64,000 bases of DNA from Amycolatopsis sp. NBC_01480. Its GTDB lineage: Bacteria > Actinomycetota > Actinomycetes > Mycobacteriales > Pseudonocardiaceae. Below, piece after piece: positions 49,604 through 57,794 of the stretch. The DNA lies in NCBI RefSeq assembly GCF_036227205.1, contig NZ_CP109442.1, positions 1,240,001 to 1,304,000 on the forward strand. The letters are read 5' to 3'. The position numbers were made by a program, and so were the translations under genes. Below the pieces are notes generated by a model. That model had not been told where the DNA came from. It saw only the letters and a program-made list of their open reading frames with translations, and searched no databases. Each line of letters starts with the position of its first letter. Position 1 is the first letter of the stretch.

Positions 49604-50401
49604 TCACCAGCCCGGCGCAAGCCCGAGCAGTTCGGCGGTCCGGTCCCACAGCGCGCGTTCAAGCTCGGGATCGGCACCGCCGGGCACCCGCACCCGGCCG
49701 CCGGTGAAGTAGGCACCGGCCGGCAGATCCGACGCGAAAGCCAGATGCAGCAACGGTTCCGCACCCTGGTCGGGCGTCTTGAGCACCCGGCCGGCGAGCC
49801 GCGAGCGCACGGCCGACGCCAAGAACCCGCCTTCCCGGAAAAGGTCGGTGACCACCCCGCCGGGGTGGAAGCTGACAGCCGTCACCGGGGCGCGTCGGGC
49901 CAGCTCGCGGGTGAAGAGGATGTTCGCCAGCTTCGAGGTGCCGTAACGGCGAAACGAGTTGTAGCGGGCTTCGGTGGCGTCGAGGTCGTCGAGGTCGATG
50001 CGACCGATCCCGTGCGCGTTGCTGGCAGTGGAAACCACACGAGCGCCGGTGAGCGAGCCGGCCAGCAGGCGGGTGAGCAAATAAGGGGCGAAATAGTTGA
50101 CCTGGATGGTCAGCTCGTGCCCATCGACGGTGACGGCGCGCTCGCCGAACTGGCCCCCGGCATTGTTGACGAGCACGTCGATGGCCGGGTAACGCTCGCC
50201 GAGGGTGTCAGCGAGGGCGCGAACGTCGTCGAGCTTCGCGAAGTCCGCCGTGAACGGCTCAGCCCCGGCCGCCCTCGCGACGGCCGCCGTCTTCTCCGGC
50301 GAACGCCCCACGACAGCGACCTCGGCGCCCAGCGCAGCGAACCGCCGGGCGGCCGCCGCGCCGATTCCCGCACTGGCCCCGGTGATGACAACGGTCGGCA
50401 T
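49604..50401 (-). CDS. short-chain dehydrogenase (retinol-dehydrogenase-like)
   Basis: A 265-residue oxidoreductase. The cofactor loop is VITGASAGIGAAAARRFAAL, then NNAGGQFGER, the catalytic serine in RVVSTASNAHG and YGTSKLANI with the active-site tyrosine and lysine. The pattern (YNSFRRYGTSKLANILF) matches the WW-domain-oxidoreductase/retinol dehydrogenase group; the substrate is unknown. GGAGG lies upstream of ATG 50401. Confidence 0.9.
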   Translation of the reverse strand: MPTVVITGASAGIGAAAARRFAALGAEVAVVGRSPEKTAAVARAAGAEPFTADFAKLDDVRALADTLGERYPAIDVLVNNAGGQFGERAVTVDGHELTIQVNYFAPYLLTRLLAGSLTGARVVSTASNAHGIGRIDLDDLDATEARYNSFRRYGTSKLANILFTRELARRAPVTAVSFHPGGVVTDLFREGGFLASAVRSRLAGRVLKTPDQGAEPLLHLAFASDLPAGAYFTGGRVRVPGGADPELERALWDRTAELLGLAPGW

Positions 50402-50621
50402 GGTTCAGTCCTCCAGACGGCAGGCGGGCCCGGGTGGTCCGGCCCCGCGATCAGCGCGGTGCACCGGTCAGCCTGCCACCTGTCGTGGCGGTCCTGAAGG
50501 CGGCCTCGGAACGACCCTGGACACGCCGCGTCCTTGACCGGACAGGTCCGTGCTTTTGTTGCCACTAAAGGATTTCCGCACAATTCACCGGCGGGCAAAC
50601 CTTACCCGATTGAGTGATGTA

Positions 50622-50637
50622 TCGAACACCTGTTCTA
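50622..50637 (+). promoter_or_regulatory. LexA (SOS) box
   Basis: TCGAACACCTGTTCTA matches the actinobacterial consensus TCGAAC-N4-GTTCGA at 11 of 12 positions. It lies 14 bases upstream of the DUF222 gene start. Confidence 0.75.
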
Positions 50638-50651
50638 GGTATCGTGGCTAT

Positions 50652-51383
50652 ATGGACAACACAGAGCAGGTGCTGGAATGGCGGCTTTCCGACGAAGAAC
50701 TGACCGCTGAACTTCATACCGCGGAACGGGAGTTGTGTCGTGCGTATGCGCGGATGCTGGCGGTGGTCGGCGAGATAGAGCAGCGCGATCTGGCTGCAGG
50801 CAAGGGTTTCCGCAGCACTCAGGCGATGCTGGTGCGGTCGCTGCGGGTCTCGTGGAAGGAAGCGCGGGCGCGGGTCGAGCAGGCGACGGCGGTGATGCCG
50901 GTGGCGCGGGGTGCGCTGGCCGCCGGTGAGATCAACGCCGAGCACGCGGGCGAGATCGCGCACGTCCTCGGGCAGGCCCCGGATTCGGTGAGACCCGAGG
51001 AATCGGCGGGTCATGAAACCGTACTGGTGGTGCTGGCCCGCCAGGCGAGACCGTCGGCGGTGCGGAAAGCCGGGGTGGGGATACGGGACCGTAGAGCGGA
51101 TTCCGCCCAGCTGGCCGGAGCCGGAACGAAGACCGATCCGCGGCATCGTCCAAGACCGATCCCGAGTCAGCAGCACTCGACGGCGTGGCCGCCCACGGAG
51201 AACCATCCGGTGGCGTTCAGTCCATATCGGACACATCGGCCCTCGAAGCATTCGGAGCGGCGGGCCGGAGCAAGACGGGCGACGACACGGCTGCGTGCTC
51301 CGCTCGAGAGACACGCCTCAGGCGGCAGCCGGCATCGGCACGCCGAGCGAAGCGGTGACCCGCATGACGAACTCGGCGTTTGA
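50652..51383 (+). pseudogene. DUF222/HNH-endonuclease family gene, degenerate
   Basis: From ATG 50652 about 140 residues follow the DUF222 pattern (EWRLSDEELTAELHTAEREL, SLRVSWKEARARVEQATAVM, LAAGEINAEHAGEIAHVL, VVLARQARPSAVRKAG). Near base 51080 the likeness stops; the remainder of the frame is low-complexity and ends at 51383 inside the opposite-strand rho gene. Another frame from about 51120 (ALDGVAAHGEPSGG...) looks like the disordered tail of such a protein. The middle and the C-terminal HNH nuclease domain are missing. Intact relatives include the REP13E12 proteins of mycobacteria. The LexA box upstream is retained. Confidence 0.7.
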
Positions 51384-52385
51384 CCTGGTGCCGCGGACCT
51401 GGTCGAGGAACTGCTCGACGGCGCGCTTGGTGTCCTGTCCGGACAGGGCCCGGCGGACCTCGCCCATCACCGTCAGCTCGGGGCCGGGGACGAGCAGCTC
51501 GTCGCGGCGGGTGCCGGAGGCGAACAGGTCGACGGCGGGGAACACGCGCTGGTCGGAGAGCACGCGGTCGAGCCGGATCTCGGAGTTGCCGGTGCTCTTC
51601 AGCTCCTCGAAGAACACGGTGTCGGCCAGTGAACCGGTGCCGACGAGCGCGGTCGCGACAACAGTGAGCGAGCCGCCGCCCTCGATGTTCCTGGCGGCAC
51701 CGAGGATGCGCTTCATCGGCTGCAGCGCGCCGGCGTCGACGCCACCGGAGAGGATGCGGCCGGACGGTCGGCTCGCCAGGTTGTACGCGCGGCCGAGGCG
51801 GGTCAGCGAGTCGAGCAGGAGCACGACGTCACGGCCGCTCTCCACCAGCCGCTTCGCCCGCTCGACGGCCAGCTCGGCGACGGCGACGTGCTCGGCCGGC
51901 GGCCGGTCGAACGTGGACGCGACCACCTCGCCGCGCACGGAGCGCTGCATGTCGGTGACCTCCTCCGGCCGTTCGTCGGCGAGCAGCACCATCAGGTGCG
52001 CCTCCGGGTGGTTGGTGGCGACCGCCTGCGCGATCGCCTGCAGCACCGAGGTCTTGCCGGTCTTCGGCGGCGCGACGATCAGCGCGCGCTGCCCCTTCCC
52101 GATCGGCGCGACGAGGTCGAGCACCCGGGTGGTCAGCTGGTGGCGGCTGGTCTCGAGGACGAGCCGCTGGTCCGGGTGCACCGGGGTGAGATTCCCGAAC
52201 TCGGGCCGCGGCCCGTCGGGCTTCTCCCCGTTGACCGAGGTGATGGTGTCACCGTCGCCCGTGATCTCGTCGCCGCGGCGCAGGCCGTACTTGCGCACGA
52301 GTCCGAAGGGGACGGTGGTGCCGCCCGGGCCGTAGCCGAGGGTGGCCTTGTTGGCCTGGATATCAAGAATTCCGTGGTATGACAT
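51318..52385 (-). CDS. short Rho paralogue (transcription termination factor-like)
   Basis: A 355-residue hexameric-helicase-type ATPase. After a shortened RNA-binding OB domain (YHGILDIQANKATLGYG, LVRKYGLRRGDEITG) comes the Rho motor: Walker A VAPPKTGKTSVLQAIAQAVA, catalytic region VLLADERPEEVTDMQRSVRG, Walker B RDVVLLLDSLTRLGRAYN, Q-loop ILSGGVDAGALQPMKRILGA and GGSLTVVATALVGTGSLAD. Usual actinobacterial Rho is about 600-700 residues with a long N-terminal insert; this one lacks it and the Rho_N helix domain, so it is probably a second Rho. ATG 52385 has GAGGAG upstream; the upstream part of the open frame is not Rho-like. Confidence 0.9.
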   Translation of the reverse strand: MSYHGILDIQANKATLGYGPGGTTVPFGLVRKYGLRRGDEITGDGDTITSVNGEKPDGPRPEFGNLTPVHPDQRLVLETSRHQLTTRVLDLVAPIGKGQRALIVAPPKTGKTSVLQAIAQAVATNHPEAHLMVLLADERPEEVTDMQRSVRGEVVASTFDRPPAEHVAVAELAVERAKRLVESGRDVVLLLDSLTRLGRAYNLASRPSGRILSGGVDAGALQPMKRILGAARNIEGGGSLTVVATALVGTGSLADTVFFEELKSTGNSEIRLDRVLSDQRVFPAVDLFASGTRRDELLVPGPELTVMGEVRRALSGQDTKRAVEQFLDQVRGTRSNAEFVMRVTASLGVPMPAAA

Positions 52386-52571
52386 GGTTTTCTCCTCATG
52401 AGAAACAGAACGATCGACGCGTGGTGCGGATCGTGTGATGGTGAACGAAGAAGGCTCTGGGAGAACCGGACTTCGGAAGAACTCCCCGGGCGGCGGATGG
52501 GCCGACATCCGTGAGGATCGTGACCGAGCATAGCGCACTCGGGGCGAGAGCCACAACACCCCGGTTTCGGC

Positions 52572-52577
52572 TAGACT
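52572..52577 (+). promoter_or_regulatory. candidate -10 element of the DUF6412-YidC genes
   Basis: TAGACT lies 28 bases upstream of ATG 52606, matching the common actinobacterial -10; no clear -35 is seen. The 220-base divergent region 52386-52605 also serves rho on the other strand. Confidence 0.45.
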
Positions 52578-52605
52578 CGCGGGCGAGCGAAAGGGGGAAG
52601 GACGG

Positions 52606-52878
52606 ATGGACACTTTGCTGGACCTCGCCTTCCCGGCGCTGATGAGCCCCGCGGGCCTGGTGGCCTTCGCCTCGGTGGTGGCGGCCGGGCTGCTGGTCGT
52701 CCTCGTGGTGGGCTACGCGAACCGGGGCGAGCTGTCCTTGTGGGCCGTCCCGGTTCGAAACCGCTTCACGGCTCTGAACCAGCGCGCCCGCCGCGCGGCC
52801 TTCCTGCGGCTGCGCGATCCCGCTGCACCCGGCCGATGCCGGCCACGGGCACCCGGACTGCCCGGCTCGGCTGCGTAG
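52606..52878 (+). CDS. DUF6412-like small membrane protein
   Basis: A 90-residue protein with one membrane segment (GLVAFASVVAAGLLVVLVVG, about 17-36) and a basic tail ARRAAFLRLRDPAAPGRCRP that fits DUF6412, a family encoded next to a second YidC in actinomycetes. GGGGGAAGG precedes ATG 52606. It precedes the YidC-like gene by 364 bases. Confidence 0.7.
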   Translation: MDTLLDLAFPALMSPAGLVAFASVVAAGLLVVLVVGYANRGELSLWAVPVRNRFTALNQRARRAAFLRLRDPAAPGRCRPRAPGLPGSAA

Positions 52879-53242
52879 CTCCGCGGAAGCAGCGCTTTTC
52901 CTTAACCGCCAACGCTTGGCCGGTCGAATCACCGATGTCGTCGCGCGCGATTTCGCGCACGACATCGCAGTCACAGCACTAGGTGGCCAGACCTGTCACG
53001 ACGTCGTAGCGCGGTATTGCTGCCACACCAACGGTTAGCCGGTCTCGCCACCGCTCCCTAGCGCGTGATCGGCCGCCGCGGCCAATGCTCGGCGATCCCT
53101 CACTGCGGTCGTCAGCGTGCGCTGTCGCGTCCGTACTTGACGAATCCGTCAAAGCCGTTGTGGTGTGCCCTTCCGCAGGTTTCCTTGCCCGCAGCCGATT
53201 CCGCCGGCCCGAAATCCCTCTCACTCAAGCGGAGTCCAACCC
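52879..53242. other. 364-base intergenic region between DUF6412 and YidC genes
   Basis: No gene seen. Apart from the hairpin at 52934-52966 it has a TTGACGAATCCGTCAA palindrome at about 53138-53153, which could be an operator or promoter element for yidC. Confidence 0.5.
52934..52966 (+). terminator. hairpin after the DUF6412 gene
   Basis: GATGTCGT (52934-52941) pairs with ACGACATC (52959-52966), and GCGCG (52943-52947) with CGCGC (52954-52958), with one bulged base: 13 pairs in all. Confidence 0.6.
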
Positions 53243-53929
53243 ATGCCCGGTTTTCTCGACGTGCCCGTCGCGGGTGCGTATCACCTCGTCCACTGGCTCG
53301 TCTCGCTCACCGCTCCCGTCGCCGGGCCGTTCGCGGCCGTGCTGGCGATCGTGGGGTTCACCGTCGCCGTGCGGCTCGCGCTGCACCCGTTCGCCAGGGC
53401 GGCGGTGCGGGGCGAGCGCGCCCGGACCGCGTTGCTGCCCGAGATCCGCAAACTGCAGGAGAAACACCGCGGGAACCGCGAAAAGCTCGCGGCCGAGATG
53501 ACCAAGCTGCAGCAGGAGTCCGGCACGTCCATGTTCGTCGGGTGCCTGCCGATGGTGGCGCAGCTGCCGTTCTTCTGGGTGATGTACCACCTGTTCAGCA
53601 CCGCGGTCATCGCCGGCATCCCCAACACGCTGCTCACGGCCGCGCTGTTCGGCGTTCCCCTCGGGGCGCACGGGCCGGCGGCCGCGCCGGTGGTGGTCGT
53701 GGTGGCCGGCGCGCTCGCTGTGGTCGCCTGGTTCTCGGTCCGCTGGCAGGACCGCCAACGCGATCTGACCGCCCCCGGCGCCAGGCTGCTGCGCCTCCTG
53801 CCCTATGGAACAGTCCTGGTCACCCTTTTTGTTCCCCTCGCCGCCTCGCTTTATGTGCTGACCACCACCACGTGGACCGTCGCGGAGCGGGCACTGTTGC
53901 GCCGACGTGCTGATTCACCGGTCGGTTAG
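53243..53929 (+). CDS. YidC/Oxa1-family membrane protein insertase (second copy type)
   Basis: A 228-residue insertase-like protein: AVLAIVGFTVAVRLALHPFA, the coiled cytoplasmic loop LPEIRKLQEKHRGNREKLAA, then CLPMVAQLPFFWVMYHLF. The length is short and the N-terminal signal/periplasmic domain is missing, as in the accessory actinobacterial copy; the main YidC sits near the origin with rnpA in other genomes. It probably inserts or folds particular membrane proteins. ATG 53243 is chosen by family fit. Confidence 0.88.
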   Translation: MPGFLDVPVAGAYHLVHWLVSLTAPVAGPFAAVLAIVGFTVAVRLALHPFARAAVRGERARTALLPEIRKLQEKHRGNREKLAAEMTKLQQESGTSMFVGCLPMVAQLPFFWVMYHLFSTAVIAGIPNTLLTAALFGVPLGAHGPAAAPVVVVVAGALAVVAWFSVRWQDRQRDLTAPGARLLRLLPYGTVLVTLFVPLAASLYVLTTTTWTVAERALLRRRADSPVG

Positions 53930-53973
53930 GGTGCCGCGACGACCGTCACGAACCGACCGGAGGGCCGCCCGCC

Positions 53974-55152
53974 GTGTTCCTTGAAGTGAGCTGGACCGAC
54001 CCCGCCACCGGCTGTCGCGGCTATCTGGTGATCGACCGGCTGGTGCGCGGCGTCGCCAGCGGCGGCCTGCGCATGCGGCCCGGCTGCACGCTCGCCGAGG
54101 TCCGCGGGCTCGCCAAGGGCATGACGCGCAAGGAAGCCCTCAACTACCAGCCGGAGGACCGCTATCTCCCGCTCGGCGGGGCCAAGGGCGGCATCGACTT
54201 CGACCCGTACGACCCGCCGGCCCGGGAGGTGCTCAAGCGTTACCTCGACGCCATGCGGCCGCTGATCGAGCGTTACTGGACTATGGGCGAGGACCTCGGT
54301 GTCCGCCAGGACGTGATCGACGAAGTGCTCGCCGAGCTGGGCCTGAGCAGCTCCGTCGAGGCGATCTACCCGCTGCTCGACGACCCGGTGGCCGCGACGG
54401 AGCGGCTGGCCGCGGCGTTCCGGGTCCGGGTGGCGGGCCTCGGGCTCGACGAGCTGGTCGGCGGGCTCGGCGTCGCGGAGGCCGCGCTGACCGGGCTGGA
54501 CCGCCTCGGTCTCGACCGCCGGGAAAGCCGCGCGGTCGTCCAGGGGTTCGGTTCGATGGGCGGCGCCACGGCGCGGTTCCTCGCCGAGGCCGGAGTGCGG
54601 GTGGTCGCCATCGCGGACCGGCAGGGTCTGGTCGCCAACCCGGCCGGGCTCGACGTCGAGCGCCTGCTGGCGGGCCGGGACCGTTTCGGCGTGATCGACC
54701 GCGACCGCCTGCAGCCGGGCGACTCGACAGCCCCGGCCGACGGCTGGCTCACGGTGCCCGCCGAGGTGCTCGTTCCGGCCGCCGTCTCGTACTGCATCGA
54801 CCACGAGAACGAAGCGGTCATCACGGCGAAGCTCGTGGTGGAGGCGGCGAACCTGCCCGTGACGGCGGAGGCCGAGGCCCGCCTCGCCGCGCGCGGCATC
54901 CCGGTGATCCCGGACTTCGTGGCCAACTCGGCCACCAATTCCTGGTGGTGGTGGACGCTTTTCGGCGACATCGGCCCGGACGCCGAGGAGTCGTTCACCA
55001 AGGTGCGCACCCGCCTGCGCGAGCTGGTCGACCCGCTGTTCGTCCACTCCGGACAGACTGGCGGCACGCTTCGCGAAGCGGCGCAACAACTCTGCGACAC
55101 CAATCTGGCCGCGATCGACGCCCGGTTCGGCGACGTTCCCGTCAGGCCGTGA
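53974..55152 (+). CDS. Glu/Leu/Phe/Val dehydrogenase family protein
   Basis: A 392-residue amino-acid dehydrogenase. RGVASGGLRMRPGCTLAEVR and LPLGGAKGGIDFDPYDP form the substrate site with its lysine; the NAD(P) fold is AVVQGFGSMGGATARFLAEA; VVEAANLPVTAEAEARLAAR and IPVIPDFVANSATNSWWWWT follow. It catalyses reversible oxidative deamination; glutamate-type or branched-chain preference is not clear. GTG 53974 has GGAGGG about ten bases upstream. Its last codons overlap the end of the hydrolase remnant on the other strand. Confidence 0.88.
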   Translation: MFLEVSWTDPATGCRGYLVIDRLVRGVASGGLRMRPGCTLAEVRGLAKGMTRKEALNYQPEDRYLPLGGAKGGIDFDPYDPPAREVLKRYLDAMRPLIERYWTMGEDLGVRQDVIDEVLAELGLSSSVEAIYPLLDDPVAATERLAAAFRVRVAGLGLDELVGGLGVAEAALTGLDRLGLDRRESRAVVQGFGSMGGATARFLAEAGVRVVAIADRQGLVANPAGLDVERLLAGRDRFGVIDRDRLQPGDSTAPADGWLTVPAEVLVPAAVSYCIDHENEAVITAKLVVEAANLPVTAEAEARLAARGIPVIPDFVANSATNSWWWWTLFGDIGPDAEESFTKVRTRLRELVDPLFVHSGQTGGTLREAAQQLCDTNLAAIDARFGDVPVRP

Positions 55153-55480
55153 AGAATTCGAGCAACTCGCGCGCTATCTGAGCTGGGTCGCCTTCGTCCG
55201 AAGGGACCGAGTGGTCGAGGCGGGGAAGGTGACCCGGCGAACGTGCGGCAGCACTGCCGACAGGTCATCCAGCGCATCCTTCAGGTAAGCCGGAGACTTC
55301 CCGCCGCCGGGCAGCAGCGCCTCGGACGGCACCGCGGCGTAATCCCGCTGGGTGTCCGAGGTTCGACCGGGAGATCGCCGCGGGCGCGATGAAGGGGATG
55401 GACGTCGATCCGCTGTTCAACCGGGTCCCGCGACCTGTGCTCGCGCCGATGATGGCCCTGGCAGCCACTCCGTGGGCACC
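55142..55480. pseudogene. alpha/beta hydrolase gene in pieces, with inverted 3' part
   Basis: On the minus strand, 55361-55142 encodes a hydrolase C-terminus: SDTQRDYAAVPSEALLPGGG, KSPAYLKDALDDLSAVLPHV, then, after a frame change near 55219-55226 in a G-rich run, LDHSVPSDEGDPAQIARELL and a stop at 55142. On the plus strand from 55362 the frame reads FDREIAAGAMKGMDVDPLFN and PRPVLAPMMALAATPW, which looks like the middle of the same kind of protein. Head-to-head joining at about 55361 implies an inversion within one gene. The N-terminal part with the nucleophile is absent. Bases 55481-55620 hold nothing I recognise. Confidence 0.6.
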
Positions 55481-55620
55481 GAACCCCGCACGGACAACGG
55501 CGGCTCGTACAAGGCGATCCGTTTCAGCGCCGGGGCCACCAGTGCCGTGTTTCTGCGAGCAACGCCTGGACGTCCGACCTCACACGCCATCCCGTAGTCC
55601 GGCCCCGTTCGCCATAATTC

Positions 55621-57636
55621 TCAGCCACGCCGCAGACCGGGCGGCAGCCGCAGCTCGGTGACGGTTCCGGCCGCGTCGATCGCGACGTCCAGGGTTCCAC
55701 CGGCCAGCGGTAATCCGGTCACCCGCAACGCGCCGACCGGGCTGGGCCGCGGCGGGTCGACGGTCACCGTGCCCGCCGGGACGTCCGCCCGCAGACCGAG
55801 GAAAGTGGCCAGCAGGGCCACCGCCGCGGCCGCGGACCAGGCCTGAGGACGGCACGACGCCGGATACGGCAGCGGCGCGTCAACGTCTTCAGGCCCGTAG
55901 CCGGCGAACAGCTCCGGCATCCGGTACCCGAACGCGCCGGCCGCGCGGACCAGCTGCATGCCCAGCTCCGCGGCGCGCGCGGACTGACCGGACTCGCTCA
56001 GCGCGCGCACCACCACGGCCGTGTCGTGCGGCCACACCGAACCGCAGTGGTAGCTCAGCGGCGAGAACCCGCCGGCCGTCGACGCCATGGTGCGCAGCCC
56101 GAAGCCTGGGGCCAGGGCGGGCCCGAGCAGCAGCGCGCCGATCTCCTCGCTCTCGGCCGCGCCGACCAGCCCCGTGCCGAGCAGGTGGCCGATGTTGCTG
56201 GTCAGCGAATCCACCGGCCGCTTCTCGCCGTCCAGGGCCAGCGCCGGGAAATGACCCTCCGAAGTGGACACCCAGAAGGTGGAGCGGAACCGCGCCCGCA
56301 GCGCCGAAGCCCACTCCGCCAGCCCGTCAGCCGGCTGCCCCAGTGCGGACAGCAGTTCGGCCGCCCGCAGCACGGCCTCGTGCTGGTAGCCCTGCACCTC
56401 GGCGAGCGCGACGGGCGGCGCGGCCTGCGTGCCATCGCCGAACCGCACCGCGTCGCCGGAGTCCTTCCAGCCCTGGTTGGCCAGGCCGCGGCCGGTCTCG
56501 TCGAGGTACTCGGCGAAGCCATCGCCGTCGGTGTCGGCGAGCCCGGTGATCCAGAACAGCGCGGCACGCAGGTTCGGCAACAGCGCGCGAACCTCGTCTT
56601 CGGGCAGTCCCCAGCGCCACGCGTCGTGCAGCAGGCAGACCCACAGCGCGGTCGCGTCGATCGTGCCGTAATAGCGTGCGGGCAACGACATCCCGTTCAC
56701 CTCGAAGTCAGCCCGGCGCAGCTCGTGCAGGATCTTGCCGGGCATCTCGCCGGTCGCCGGGTCGCTCCGCTCGCCCTGGGCCCGCGCGAGAGTGCGCAGG
56801 GTGCCGCCGGCGAGATCCACCGAAAACGGCAGCGCGAGCCGCGCCGCCCACAGGCTGTCTCGGCCGAACAGGGTGAGGAACCACGGCGCGCCCGCGCCGG
56901 CGAACACGTCCTCCGGGTGCTCACGCTCGGCCAGCAGCAGCCCGTCGAGGTCGGTCAGCGAGCGGTTCAGCAGCGCGGTGAACCGCCGGTCGTCGGCCTG
57001 GACCACCGGTGCCGCGAGCGTGACGGAGGTGCCGGGCACGAACAGCGAGTCCGGGTCGGCCGCGCTCAGCGTCCAGCGCAGCCGGACGGTCCCGGCCGCC
57101 TTCACCCGCCACCGCAGCCGCACCCGGTCACCGTCCACAGTGGCCTCGGCGTCCGTGGTGACGGTGGCCGACACCGAGCCGGACGTCCAGCGGACCCCGC
57201 CGTCCACCGGAGCCGGCACCACCCGGGGCTCGCGGGCACCGGACTTGATCACCTCGATCGCCGCGAAGTCCGCGGCCAGCACCAGCTCGACCACGCACTC
57301 CGCGGGCCGCGCGGCGTGGGAGACCAGTTCCAGCTCCTCCGTCATCCCGGTCGCGGTGACCCGGCGGTGGCGCCGCAGCCACACCGTCGGGTCCGGGCCG
57401 GCGTCGCCGAGGTGGCGCAGCAGCCCGGTGAAGCTCGCCTGGGCGGCCGACGGCTCCTCGGCGCCGATCGGCACCGGTTCGTGCCCGTCGACCGTGACCA
57501 CGGCTTCGCTCAGCAGGCGCAGGTCACCGTGCAGCAGGCCCTGGGTGCCGTCACCGCGGACCTGGCCGTCGCGGCCGGAGAAGACGACAGTCGGCGCTCG
57601 CAGGGCGATCGCGAGGTCGTGGAGCAGCGGCTGCAT
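55621..57636 (-). CDS. glycogen-debranching-type alpha-glucosidase (GDE_N_bis plus amylo-1,6-glucosidase domain)
   Basis: A 671-residue cytoplasmic glycosidase. The N-terminal beta domain (VRGDGTQGLLHGDLRLLSEA, FAAIEVIKSG) is the GDE_N_bis domain; the (alpha/alpha)6 barrel contains PWFLTLFGRDSLWAARLALP with the acid residue, ARYYGTIDATALWVCLLHDA and YHCGSVWPHDTAVVVRALSE. These fit enzymes hydrolysing alpha-1,6 or other alpha-glucosidic links. GGAGGACG precedes ATG 57636. It is divergent from the LacI gene, with operators overlapping its -10 region. Confidence 0.9.
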   Translation of the reverse strand: MQPLLHDLAIALRAPTVVFSGRDGQVRGDGTQGLLHGDLRLLSEAVVTVDGHEPVPIGAEEPSAAQASFTGLLRHLGDAGPDPTVWLRRHRRVTATGMTEELELVSHAARPAECVVELVLAADFAAIEVIKSGAREPRVVPAPVDGGVRWTSGSVSATVTTDAEATVDGDRVRLRWRVKAAGTVRLRWTLSAADPDSLFVPGTSVTLAAPVVQADDRRFTALLNRSLTDLDGLLLAEREHPEDVFAGAGAPWFLTLFGRDSLWAARLALPFSVDLAGGTLRTLARAQGERSDPATGEMPGKILHELRRADFEVNGMSLPARYYGTIDATALWVCLLHDAWRWGLPEDEVRALLPNLRAALFWITGLADTDGDGFAEYLDETGRGLANQGWKDSGDAVRFGDGTQAAPPVALAEVQGYQHEAVLRAAELLSALGQPADGLAEWASALRARFRSTFWVSTSEGHFPALALDGEKRPVDSLTSNIGHLLGTGLVGAAESEEIGALLLGPALAPGFGLRTMASTAGGFSPLSYHCGSVWPHDTAVVVRALSESGQSARAAELGMQLVRAAGAFGYRMPELFAGYGPEDVDAPLPYPASCRPQAWSAAAAVALLATFLGLRADVPAGTVTVDPPRPSPVGALRVTGLPLAGGTLDVAIDAAGTVTELRLPPGLRRG

Positions 57637-57668
57637 GGGGGCGTCCTCCGGTGGGGTTGGGTACGTCG

Positions 57669-57698
57669 ATTGGATCGATCAAACCAGGTCCGTGTCAA
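57669..57698 (-). promoter_or_regulatory. promoter of the debranching enzyme gene with LacI-type operator
   Basis: Minus strand TTGACA (57698-57693), 17-18 bases, then ATCCAA/TCCAAT (57675-57669). The palindrome-like TTGGATCGATCAA (57670-57682, core GATCGATC) covers the -10. Confidence 0.6.
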
Positions 57699-57712
57699 GT
57701 TCCGGGGAAGTC

Positions 57713-57741
57713 TTGACAGGTCAACGTCCAACGTTCAGAGT
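57713..57741 (+). promoter_or_regulatory. promoter of the LacI gene
   Basis: TTGACA (57713-57718), 17 bases, CAGAGT (57736-57741). An imperfect operator TCCAACGTTCAG (57727-57738) lies in the spacer and shares AACGTTCA with the perfect site downstream. Confidence 0.6.
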
Positions 57742-57751
57742 AGCCGCCAGG

Positions 57752-57763
57752 TTGAACGTTCAA
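57752..57763. promoter_or_regulatory. LacI-type operator
   Basis: TTGAACGTTCAA is a perfect 12-base palindrome with the central CG that LacI/GalR proteins need, about ten bases downstream of the LacI promoter -10 and 31 bases before its start codon. Confidence 0.75.
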
Positions 57764-57794
57764 ACCAGCAAACACGCAGGCGACGGGAGTCGGC

